The position numbers and the translations under genes were made by a program. DNA of 64,000 bases from Hyparrhenia diplandra (lineage: Eukaryota; Streptophyta; Magnoliopsida; Poales; Poaceae): positions 1,337,560-1,401,559 of the forward strand of contig JADLZK010009374.1 in NCBI GenBank assembly GCA_015847255.1, in the 5' to 3' direction. Each line of letters starts with the position of its first letter. Position 1 is the stretch's first letter. Under the pieces are notes generated by a model, which was not told the DNA's origin, searched no databases, and saw only the letters and a list, made by a program, of their open reading frames with translations. Shown here piece after piece: positions 11,907-21,215 of the stretch.

Positions 11907-12219
11907 AAGACACTCGGCAAAGACGTATTTTGGCGTTAGCCGTGGAAACGACACTTTCGGTAAAATACATCGTTGCCGAGTGCTAGGAAAAGATACTTAG
12001 CAAAGATGAATTTTGTTGTGTACCAGGTAACATCACTCGTTAAAATACATCTTGGCCAAGTGACATGAGAAAGGCACTCGACAAAATAGCTCTTTGCCGA
12101 GTGCTAGGGGAAAAAAACACTCGCCAAAGGCATCTTTGCTAAGCGGTTTTATTTTTTTGTCGTGTGTTTTCGATTTGGTCAGCAAAGACAACAAAGACTC
12201 TCACTTGGCAAAGTGCGGA

Positions 12220-12234
12220 ATTCCAGTAGTGATT
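12220..12234. repeat. LINE target-site duplication, left copy
   Basis: The 15-bp word attccagtagtgatt recurs at 12843-12857. It spans the CACTA terminus and the first bases of the flanking host DNA. Confidence 0.85.
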
Positions 12235-12842
12235 TTTTTTAGAAAAAGGAATTTATATTCCGGCCTTCGCAAGAGGTTTGCACACAACCAATTTTTATAA
12301 CAGTTTGAAACTCAAAGCTCATAAAAAGCAAAACCAAAGCAAGCGAGCACCTATCTAAGCACTAATTCTTTTTAAAATACAGCCACCCATGCTTGGCGAA
12401 GATCTCCATGGCTAAAGTCTCCAATACTCGACATGCCCACTTTAAACTCCATGGCTAAAGTCTCCAATACTCGACATGCCCACTTTAAACGTGATCATTT
12501 GCTCTCCTTTTTGCAGAATGTTCCACAAACGAGTCCAATAAGTTGCTCTGAAAATAACCTGCAAATAAGAGTATAATCTTCTTTTGTCAAAAGTTGCATC
12601 ATTCCTACAAAGCCAAATAGACCATAAAATTGCACTTGTTCCCACACAAATTAGAGAACGCATATGCCAGTCTGTTTGTTGAAACCACACTCCATATAAA
12701 TCTTCTACATGTGTAGGAGGTTGAAAACCAAAAGCCATAGTAAAAACTCTCCGGACAAATCTCGCCACATGACACTCAAAAAAGATGTGTTGGATGGTTT
12801 CCTTGTTGTCACAAAAACAACATCGATCATCTCCTTTCCAAC
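12235..12842 (-). mobile_element. 5'-truncated LINE insertion with target-site duplication
   Basis: The minus strand encodes the LINE C-terminal zinc-binding domain (CCFCDNKETIQHIFFEC, then ILWSIWLCRNDATFDKR). It ends in a short poly(A), read as T-run at 12235-12240. Exact 15-bp target duplications (attccagtagtgatt) lie at 12220-12234 and 12843-12857. The apparent start codon at 12864 lies outside the element, in the target duplication and flank. It is therefore a 608-bp truncated copy, not a gene. Confidence 0.9.
12404..12489. repeat. 43-bp tandem duplication inside the LINE
   Basis: Two identical 43-bp units, 12404-12446 and 12447-12489, beginning ctccatggctaaagtctcca. The unit is not a multiple of three, so it shifts frame at the end of the zf-RVT reading frame. 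Confidence 0.9.
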
Positions 12843-13054
12843 ATTCCAGTAGTGATTGTAACATTCATATAAATATAATTATATTCGATCCCACGTGTAA
12901 GAGTTATAAGTTATTATAAATAAGTTATGCAGAGGAGAAAATTCTACCAACCGTCCTTGCCGCAAATATAGGCTCCATGGGTTAAGCACTAGTGAATGTA
13001 TAATTCTACTAAAGTCAGAAAATCAAACGCCGGCAGCGTCCAGCCCAGTGGATT

Positions 13055-13107
13055 GTAGATTAGAGGGTTTTTTTTTTTTTTTTTTTTTGACAATCAGTAG
13101 ATTAGAG
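13055..13107 (-). mobile_element. Minimal retro-insertion: poly(T) with 11-bp target duplication
   Basis: gtagattagag at 13055-13065 is repeated exactly at 13097-13107. Between them lie only gg, a run of about 23 T and gacaatca. This is what a LINE or SINE reverse-transcription event that barely copied beyond the tail would leave on the minus strand. Confidence 0.6.
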
Positions 13108-13109
13108 TA

Positions 13110-13690
13110 TGAGGCTTGACAGCCGGATCCGGCCGGCTTACTCCATTCCCTAGACTAGCATGTGATGACACATTGATATTCTCATCGTGACCGCATCTCC
13201 CATTCCAATACAGACAAAATTTTGGACAGCGAACAAGACTGTCCTGTTCGGTGTAGCTAGTGACCCCAGTCCTAAACAAATTTTGGCCGGCTTATGTATA
13301 TTCAAACGTTTAGCTGATGATGTAACCAAGAACAGGCAAATTAAATTGATGGGCTACCTAGCTAGCAAACGACGGATGCCAATTAGACAACCTAACCTAG
13401 CTCTTCAACAAAGTAAACTGAACACGAAAACGTCCAACTATAGAAGTAAACTGAACACAAAGTAAACTATGAATTAATCTGCTATCAGCCAGCTCAGACT
13501 GACACCGAACGCCCAACTATAGAAGTAAAATTATTGAAGTCTTGACACTGACACTGAAACATTTCTCTAAACATCTGTATTATGTTTTTTGACAGACTGG
13601 AGGGGCAGGAGCCCTTACAGGAAAACTTTATTAATTAAAACAAACATCTATATAATTTGGTGGTTCATGAAAGCACAGTTCCATGGCTGG
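13110..13690. repeat. Duplicated segment, copy 2
   Basis: Matches copy 1 (7640-8180) at about 80-90 per cent by eye, with small indels and an internal partial duplication of 'caactatagaagtaaa' near 13434 and 13514. No NLR coding sequence remains on its 3' (minus-strand) side; the CACTA and LINE occupy that position. The 13018-13140 part has a further diverged relative at 14166-14400. Confidence 0.7.
13581..13641 (-). mobile_element. LINE 3'-end micro-insertion
   Basis: Starts with a T-run (gttttttgacagactgga) and continues ggggcaggagcccttacagg. It is absent from duplicate copy 1. Flanks aaacatctgtat (13569-13580) and aaacatctatat (13642-13653) are a near-perfect target duplication. The sequence resembles the opposite-strand insert at 14231-14331. 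Confidence 0.6.
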
Positions 13691-14165
13691 ACTGGGCGAC
13701 GCTGTGTCCTGGCTGTAGACATCTGTAACTTTATTGTTCATGTGAAGCTTGTTTGACTGTCATTTAGAAACAAACATCTATACCAATTTCCATTAGAACA
13801 AGCGTGTCTGGTTGTCAGGCTGCCTTTAGCACCCTCTAGAGACCCAACCCATATCAGTTGTTTTCATTGTCAATTGATTTTTCCAACCCTAGTGTCACAC
13901 CGGCCCAGTTTGGAATTTGGCCCACAGTGGCCCATGTGTATGTTAATGAGATATTGTGAAGAGTTTAGTAGGTAAGATAGACCAAATAATAAGGCTTCTT
14001 GAGTCCATCCCACCATCTTCAGAAAATCCACGCTAAATGAATCTGTCATTCAGAAAAGCGTAAATGAGAAGAGTGCACCCTACGTTGATGCAACATGCAA
14101 TACTTTTTCATTTACGCTTTCCGTGAAATAGACTCAGCACCAGTAAAAGTTAGCACAGGAGGGAA

Positions 14166-14400
14166 TTCAGAAAATCCGCAGCGGTAACGGCCAGCCCAGT
14201 GGATCAAATATTAGAGCAAGAGGCAGTCTATAGCTTCTTTGTCTCTTAATTTGTCTTGTACTGAACTGCTTTGCCTTTTAAATAAAATCCTTGTAGGGGC
14301 AGCTCTCCCCCTCCAGTTACCTTTAAAAAAAAGGCAGTCTAGTGTCTAGAGCATTGACAACCGCATCCGGCCGGCCTCCTTCCATTTCCTGGACGCCAGT
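14166..14400. repeat. Third, partial copy of the duplicated segment
   Basis: 'ggccagcccagtggatcaaa' and 'gcatccggccggcctccttc' align with 13040-13056 and 13120-13150 in the same order. It is interrupted by the LINE tail at 14231-14331. Confidence 0.55.
14231..14331 (+). mobile_element. LINE 3'-end micro-insertion with 10-bp target duplication
   Basis: About 100 bp ending in A8 (tttaaataaaatccttgtag, then ggggcagctctccccctcc). It is bounded by aggcagtcta at 14221-14230 and 14332-14341. Typical of an extremely 5'-truncated LINE. Confidence 0.75.
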
Positions 14401-14503
14401 ATATAGTATAATATACAGTGTATAAGTTGAAAGAAAACAAACAAGAACCGGAGCAAAACGTGCAAAGAAATCAACCGGAGCATCTGTATTTGGTCTCGAC
14501 AAG

Positions 14504-14689
14504 CTAGCGAAGTTCCTTCCTGCTCATCTTGTCCGAGACCACGGAGGGCCAGAACCCCGACCGACTCTCGGAGTATAGATCCGGTAGTGCATCCTTCCGA
14601 ACATACATGGACAGTGGGCCGGGGACGCCGATCACCTCCTCCTGATGAACGACAGCCAATTGCTGCTTGGGTCCACTAGCCCAATACGT
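14504..14689 (-). pseudogene. Possible C-terminal coding exon of an unrecognised protein
   Basis: The minus strand is open and reads a non-repetitive, protein-like C-terminus. It includes QEEVIGVPGPLSMYVRKDAL, then PDLYSESRSGFWPSVVSDKM and SRKELR, and stops at TAG 14506-14504. Codon use is GC-rich at third positions, as in genuine grass genes, and the charge distribution looks like real protein. A possible splice acceptor (CAG before CAATTGG) lies near 14668. No upstream exon was found within the next kilobase, so it may be a captured or truncated gene fragment. I do not recognise the family. Confidence 0.4.
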
Positions 14690-14699
14690 AGTAACGGGC

Positions 14700-15710
14700 C
14701 GTCTCCCTCTGCCCAGCCCAAATTCTAAAATTGCGCTCGCTCGCTTGCCGGCGCAGCCCTACACCAGGGAGGATTTTTTTATTATAACGTAAATAAATAA
14801 GTCCGGAAATTTTGAAAACTTGGCACACGGATTTCAGTTGTTGCCCGTGGTCAAACCACACGACACGTGAAAAGTACTGAAACCACGACAAGAGGAAAAG
14901 TGAATGGGAGTCTGGAATTTTTCACTTCTTATATGGTTAAGAACGAGTGATCGAGCAGCCTATATTCCCAAAATAACCTGCAAAATTTTCGAGTACCATT
15001 GTCGAAAGATCTTATAGTCACATTATTAGATTTGCAAACCCTAAAAACTAGGCTGGGAAGAGGTGGAAACAATCAGAGATAAATGAAGGTGAAATTGAAT
15101 TGAATTGAATATCGCCTTTTCAGTTTTCAGATTGCAGATCCTGGAAGAAGAAGAAAAAAAATCAAAATCCAATCTAAAAACATCCAGAAACCGTGTTTTT
15201 ACGCAAGAAATCCAACAACATGCAGAAGATTTTGTTGCTTTTCTTCAGGGTATTTTCAGGTCTAGAAATGACATAAACTTATATTTTATAGTCACCTTCT
15301 ATAGTCAAGTGGGAGGGGTGGTGCCGGGAAACTTACTATCTTTTTAGTGAGTGCATGGGGCCTAAGTCTGCCCTACGGCGGATTTATTAGACACATAATT
15401 GTTCTGTCGTGGCTCTTATAAAAAGCAGAAAACAACGGATGGTGAGACCTTGAAAATAAAAGTTCCACACTCCATTGGCTCTTCGGACGACTAATGTGTC
15501 ACAGCGTCTTTGTGAAGAAATTAGATAGTGGAGAGAGGAGTCATGCTGGGTCCACCACAAAGAAATTACTACATCATTAAGGTGTATCTATAAAGAGGAC
15601 ATCAGCTTACTAGAAATGGTGACATCTAGTTTTATTTGAAGTGTAGGGGAGGAAAAAAACACCCTAAATAAATCTTATTATTTCAGACTAGAAAACATGC
15701 CCACAGATTG
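14700..15710. other. No gene recognised
   Basis: Short open frames only (14676-14891 -, 15105-15347 +) with no similarity that I recognise. Confidence 0.4.
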
Positions 15711-15713
15711 TAA

Positions 15714-15976
15714 GAGAAACTCCAAGAGACTAGCTAAATGTAGTTGTGTAGCTATTTATAGCTATTGTGCTCTAAAAAAAGCATTCCAACAGTTTGTCTA
15801 TTTTCTTTTCTATTTTTCCATACTAGCAATCCCACCATTCTGGCTATATTTGCCTAGCGAGTCCAATTTAGCTAGGCTGTTGTAAAACTCTACATTTTTA
15901 GATGCCTAACTATTTTACATAATGGCTAAATCTCACAATTTAGCATATAATTTTACAATGTCTCTTGGAGTTGCTC
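15714..15976. mobile_element. Tourist-like MITE, 263 bp
   Basis: Terminal repeats gagaaactccaagagac and, on the other strand, gagcaactccaagagac. Flanked by TAA at 15711-15713 and 15977-15979, as expected for PIF/Harbinger insertion. Non-coding; the 62-codon frame inside it is spurious. Confidence 0.75.
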
Positions 15977-16356
15977 TAACCGCAAATATATATAACATGT
16001 TGTATGGTGCTAAAGCAAAAAATTAGCAACCTATCTCTTTCCATTTAATTATGCTCTAACCAATTAAACTATTTCCTCTAGACATTTTGTTGTATCTATA
16101 GCTCATACAAAGCAAAATCCCACTAGCTATTTCTCTTAATATGCGCAAGGTGTCCGCCTCACTAGCCATTATTTGGTACTAGCAATTTGTTTTGACATGC
16201 AAGATATATCCACCCGAGCACACTGCCACTAGCGGAGAGAATCTTAAAGATCAGGATATATAGAGATTGAAAATAGAGTACGATAAGTGCGGCCAGTCTT
16301 ATGCGACTACCACTGCCACTAGCATAGACTTGACTAGTGGAGTCCCGTCGCACCTA

Positions 16357-16365
16357 CTATATATC
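16357..16365 (+). promoter_or_regulatory. TATA box of the small membrane-protein gene
   Basis: ctatatatc lies about 80 bp upstream of the ATG at 16443. This places transcription start near 16390, with a 5' leader of about 50 nt. Confidence 0.5.
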
Positions 16366-16442
16366 ACGGGCCAAACTGCACATTCATCGTCAATCCATCT
16401 TCCATAGCCACTGGTCTCTCTTTTTCTCCTTTACTCAGCGGA

Positions 16443-16730
16443 ATGGAGAAGGAGAAAAGCAAAGACCCTTGGGTCGGCCGCCGCATCCTCGGGGTCGCCG
16501 CGGCCGGCGCCCTTGCAGTTGCTGCCGGTGCCTTCTTCCTGCGGTCCTCAGTCGGGGACAAGGACGACCAAACGGCAGATGATACCACGGCAAGGCCGAG
16601 CAAGACGATGAAGGGACCGGACTCCGGTGGCAGGCAAATCTCCTGCAACAAGTTCGAGGAGGACCCCTCCAAGTACTTCAGGACCAGGCGTCAGAAGGGA
16701 TCCAAGTCCGCCGTTGATGAATTCCAGTAG
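16443..16730 (+). CDS. Small single-pass membrane protein, 95 aa, unknown function
   Basis: ATG at 16443 in good context (cggaATGG) opens a 95-residue frame ending TAG at 16730. The N-terminus is basic and charged (MEKEKSKDPWVGRR). One hydrophobic, Ala/Gly-rich segment at residues 15-34 (ILGVAAAGALAVAAGAFFLR) is a likely membrane anchor, followed by an acidic linker. The C-terminal part is conserved-looking and basic (FEEDPSKYFRTRRQKGSKSA, ending DEFQ). Third-position GC is high, unlike the AT-rich flanks, and a TATA box is spaced correctly upstream. The insertion of a Helitron only 150 bp beyond the stop leaves the coding region untouched. I do not recognise the family. It may be an intact gene or a recent fragment; the short intronless frame fits a real small plant protein. 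Confidence 0.6.
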   Translation: MEKEKSKDPWVGRRILGVAAAGALAVAAGAFFLRSSVGDKDDQTADDTTARPSKTMKGPDSGGRQISCNKFEEDPSKYFRTRRQKGSKSAVDEFQ

Positions 16731-16879
16731 CCGGCGACGTAAGGCGAAAAACAGTATACAGCTCCTCCTGCCTATAGATATATGTATGTATATGTGTGTA
16801 GTTCCCGCTTCAAGCTTGCAGTATATAACTATATATATGTGGGCATGTAGCCATGTAGGAATATAACAATACTATCTTA

Positions 16880-17205
16880 TCTTACTATTACTAATTGGAG
16901 GCTCCAACGGAGCCACCACGTAAATTCTCACCAGATGCGCTACGAAAAAAGATAAATGCTAGAAATTCTCTAATTAATCAGAAGCATCTAGCCATCCATC
17001 TATAAACTCCGGCAATCGGTAACCATTAGATCTACTTTATTTTTCTACTATTACTAATTGAGGCTCCAACGGAGCCACCACGTAAATTCTCACCAGATCT
17101 TGCTTACGAAAAAAAGATAAATGCTAGAAATTCTCTCATTAATCGAAGCATCTAGCCATCCATCTATAAACTCCGGCAATCGGTAACCATTAGATCTACT
17201 TTATT
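16880..17205. repeat. Tandem duplication of the Helitron 5' end, period about 162 bp
   Basis: The unit beginning tcttactattactaattgga at 16880 is repeated from about 17044 (tctactattactaattgagg). Both carry ggctccaacggagccaccac and gccatccatctataaactcc. The two units are nearly identical. Confidence 0.85.
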
Positions 17206-20200
17206 TTTCTATAAAATTACCCACCTTTGCCATTATTAGAGGTAAAAAAGAAACAAAAAAATCTATTATATTTTTTAAAATCAACGTAACAACAAAAGGG
17301 AAACAAAAATACATTATTTTCCCTACCGCGAGCCTAAATGGATTGCCGCAATCCACCTTCCTGAGGAGTCCTTCCAACGGAGAGGAAAAACAAAATAAAA
17401 ATAAATCTATTATATTTAAAAATCGATGTATAGCAAGAAAGAAGGAAAAGATAACTACATTATTTTTCTCAACCATGGGCCTAAAGCGATCGGCACAATT
17501 CAACTTCCTCACGAGACCTTCCAACGGACGAAAAACATGACGCCGCCGCCGCAAGACGGCGAGCTGCCTGCAGCGTTCATAATGGCCAATCTACAAGTAC
17601 ACGAGCAGCCATCTTGAAGGGAGACATGGACTCAGTTGCAGGCTTGCAGCCACCAGTCCCACCTAGAGGAGGAGAGGCATGCCTTGGTCGATGTGTGAAA
17701 AACTTTTTTTTCTCGAACACATGTGTGAAAAACTAATCTGATTTTCCCCTACTCTTGCAGGGTTCCATGAAGGCTTACCGGTATTTTATGACACCGGCAA
17801 CCAGATGGTGAGGATGGATGATAAGGAGAGACATAGATGACACCCAGCTGCCAGTAGGATCCATCAATGCCTAGATGCACAGAGTCGGCAAGGACGCCAT
17901 CGAGAACAGCTCTATATCTAAATCAACGACACCACAGCGACAGGCAACAACGAGACAAGTATGGTTTCCATCTGCAATGGCTCTTACCCCAATGATGCCA
18001 CCACACCGAGCAGGTGACACTACACTGACTACTTACCATCCAGCTCCAATGAGGCAGGCGATGCTACACTGATTAAACATGGGCGGACACTGATGACGAA
18101 AGGATAGACACCACACCAACTACCTATCTGCGAACACCAACGAGGAAGGCGACACTACTACACCAACTATGTGCTGATGGACATCGAAAATACATGCAAT
18201 GCTACACCTTCGACCCTACACAAGCGAAGCTGACTTGATGATGCCGGGCACGTGGGCTAATGTTGCACTATGCCAAGCCACTTAACCTATTTCGACAAGC
18301 ATGCACCACTCAACGCCAACAAGGTGAATCACATCTTTGTCCTGGCTACCAACAAAATAGCCTAATATCTAGGCATTGAGAAAAATTTATGAATAACCAT
18401 CTACGTGACAATTTCCATCGAGCACTTAAGGGTATGCGCATGGAGGAAGTCAGCGTCCAGCTGTGGTCCAAGCACCAATATCCAGTCGTGCACTGGCCAC
18501 TGACTTTCAAACCAGCTACATCAAGGGGATGGAAGGACGAGTTGTGCCAGCATCACGGGACGATGAGATCTATATCAAGAAAGGGAAGGTAGGAACACAC
18601 TGTCCTGTGGTGCCATGATATTTGGCGTTCATGGCATCTACATTAACACCGGCACTGGCCACATGTGCATACTGAGGGTATATCTTGCTAGATCCAATAA
18701 TTATTATTTAATTTGTTTCATGCGGCGTGCATGATATATCATTCTTAATTTTAATTTTAATGTGCTTGGATTACTTTGCACAAATAAGTTTGGATATAAT
18801 CTTTATTGGCCATCAGGTATAATTTTTATTAATTTAATAGTAATGTCACTAAATTACATTGGATTACATGCTAATGATGCTTAAAAATCAGGGGGCCATG
18901 AACTGTGGAGTTAGCAATAAAGCCAATATAGAAAAATTTCAACATCCACAATTAGAAGATACTTAAACTAATCCAGTAGTATCTTTATAAATTATCCATC
19001 CTATACTATCATTAGGAAAGATAACGCTTGGACCCTACGTTTGCATTCAAATTACCTGTATAGGGCACTTTTAAAGATAATGCCAAAAAGTATATTCCTG
19101 TATATTGTGTACTTAAATAATCCACCCCAACCATAATAGAAAAAATAACAACAAAACTCTCAAATCTACATGTAAATGTTTGTATAAGCTATTACAAACA
19201 ATAATTCAACATAGATAAGTAAATACTTACATTACTATAAATATTTAATTCTATAAGCTAATCAAGCGAGAAAATATATCCTTAGTAAACCACATAGTAA
19301 TGACATTTACAACTCACTTAAGTTATATTAACATTTATGATAATAAATTTTGTAAGTTGTCTTGAAAAAGTTTAATAACTTTGATTTAAATATTATATCA
19401 TATGAATATTGGTCACTTAATTTTAAGAATTATTTGTTCAAGAAATCAAAATGCAATACAACAAATTCAACATCTTTGTTGCCATGGTGCATGCTGAAAC
19501 AACTATTTTATGATATTGTTAAAACTAAAAAGGGGTAGCCTAGGACCCAATTTTTTTTAATAACATAAGCCATGAGTATTTTGAATAAATGATAAAATAG
19601 TATTTGAATTTCAATTTAAAACATGTAAAATATATTAAAACAACGAGATCAAAAGCTAAAGGACAAAGTCTACATTTTCATAACATCATAAGAAGGAATA
19701 GAATAAGAGGTTATTCACTTTAACTTTATTTATTTCAACGAAATGCAAATGGTTCAAAAAAGATTAATCATCAAAATTGTTACTCACATAACAAGTAAGA
19801 ATTTTAAAAAGGGATCCTAAGATCCATACAAAAATCTAAAAAAAACATTCACGCAAATCGATAAACTATAATCACCATTGTAAATAATAGGTTTTTTGTC
19901 TGAAGAATTCATAAGGTTAAAATTTGGGGAAAAGAATCAAGTTTCGGTTCATGTTGTCAACATATAGTCTACAGTTAAAACTATCATAGTTTAAGCAAAT
20001 GTTTCATCTAAACATATATTACAAATTGACAGATGTGCTATGTTAAGAAAAAGAAAACTATGTATATAGATATGAAGAAAATATAAATAAATATTTGATA
20101 GGTTATCACAATCGAATATAGACTATATGGTGCCTATTATTATAGCTACTATTTTAGAACATTAGGGTGACATAACTGATTCTTATTAGGTAGTGTTTCA

Positions 20201-20209
20201 TAAGATTCT

Positions 20210-20241
20210 AACCCGTGCAAGAGCACGGGTTGGTGAACTAG
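20210..20241 (+). other. Helitron 1 3'-terminal hairpin and CTAG
   Basis: Perfect 9-bp GC-rich stem with loop aaga, then 10 nt to the CTAG end. This is the rolling-circle termination signal layout of Helitrons. Confidence 0.85.
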
Positions 20242-20330
20242 TATATCTAATTATATGTACTCTAATCTGCATGTACTTACGTGCATCATATCAATACTAC
20301 TATATCTTACTTCTTACTATTACTAATTGG

Positions 20331-20335
20331 AGGCT
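20331..20335. repeat. Target-site duplication of element A1 (left)
   Basis: aggct, repeated exactly at 23721-23725. Confidence 0.9.
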
Positions 20336-20947
20336 TGTCATGTGCCACGGACGAGCGGCCCAACAGGCCCAAGAAAGGGAACACGCGCGCGCGCCCGGCT
20401 GCCCGCCCCGCCGCCGCCTCCTCGTCATCCTTCGCTTCGTCGTTAAGTAATAATTATTTAGGAATAAATATTTAGGGAAAGAAATAAATTGCTTTGTCAA
20501 GAGGTATTCCAATCTATAAGGAAACCTCCTAGATATTTGTTAGCATGCAAGTCTCCCTCGGACTATAAATACAAAGGGGTATGTAGTCGGTTGAATCTTA
20601 ATCAAAAATTAAAGGGGTAACACCCAAACAGCTCTTGTCTCTCGGACTCCTATCTCTATACCCTAGCGCACGGCGCTGCCATCACCCACGCCGCCGCCTC
20701 CCGCCCGACGACGCGCGCGCCCTAGGGCGCCCGCCGCCCCCCCGCCCGCCCGCCTCGCCGTCCCTCATCACCGCATGGAGCTGCTGTGCGTCATCATCGT
20801 CATCTCCTACCTCACCGTTCATCGTCCGCCCACGTCATCCACGCCATCTCGCCGCCGATCGTCGTCACCACCGCCGCCTTACGCCGCCGCCGCCGCCGGA
20901 AGCCAGCCGGCGTGTCACGGCCCGCCCAATCTAACCGGTTTGTGACA
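20336..20947 (+). repeat. A1 5' LTR, 612 bp
   Basis: Starts tgtcatgtgccacgg and ends ccggtttgtgaca. A TATA box in the context gactataaatac is at 20561-20572. The downstream GC-rich part continues into the U5-like end. Confidence 0.85.
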
Positions 20948-20962
20948 GATGGTATCCGGAGA
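20948..20962 (+). other. A1 primer-binding site
   Basis: gatggtatccggaga directly follows the LTR. It is shared with A2 and B. Confidence 0.65.
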
Positions 20963-20999
20963 CCGGACGATCCAACCATCTCGCCACCGTCAAGATTCG

Positions 21000-21215
21000 A
21001 TGACCGCCCCGCCCCGCCTTACCCGGAGATGATCATGGAGGCCATCTACGCTTGGACCCGAGAACGCCGTCAACAAAGCTGTGATCGCCAACTACATCAA
21101 AGATAAGTACGGCTCCGGCCTTAGGTCCATCACTACGCAATCCTGTTAGGCCACCTCTCCCGCATGAAGGTCACCGGTGAGCTCGACGACCTCCTCGACG
21201 CCACCCCACCATGGG
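21000..21215 (+). pseudogene. Captured H15 (HMGA/linker-histone-like) domain, frameshifted copy in A1
   Basis: Nucleotide-level match to the intact A2 version at 31490-31713. Compared with A2 it lacks one base in the proline run after the ATG and two bases before the 'LGPEN' region. It also has a stop-creating change around 21146. The PPYPEMIMEAIY stretch is legible only after crossing frames. Non-functional here. Confidence 0.65.

Larger units (their letters stand above)
8470..12231. mobile_element. CACTA relic, interrupted by later insertions
   Basis: Subterminal words (tttgccgagtg, actcggcaaag and variants) appear at 8690-8720, 8975-9030, 11105-11220 and 11907-12215. The right terminus ttccagtagtg at 12221-12231 is the complement of CACTACTGGAA, a standard grass CACTA end. 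The left end is not certain, so the start is approximate. The interior is broken by a MITE-like element and two solo LTRs, listed separately. 10540-10990 is AT-rich body sequence. No transposase was recognised. Confidence 0.65.
16880..20241 (+). mobile_element. Helitron 1, non-autonomous, about 3.4 kb
   Basis: The 5' end tcttactattactaattgga follows A at 16879. The 3' end has a 9-bp stem (aacccgtgc/gcacgggtt) with a 4-nt loop at 20210-20231, then ggtgaa and CTAG at 20238-20241, followed by T. These are the hallmarks of a Helitron placed between A and T. There is no Rep/helicase coding. The interior (about 17630-18650) has short diverged open frames that align in wording with Helitron 2. The distal 18.7-20.2 kb is AT-rich. 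The exact 5' base is uncertain by a few nucleotides. Confidence 0.8.
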
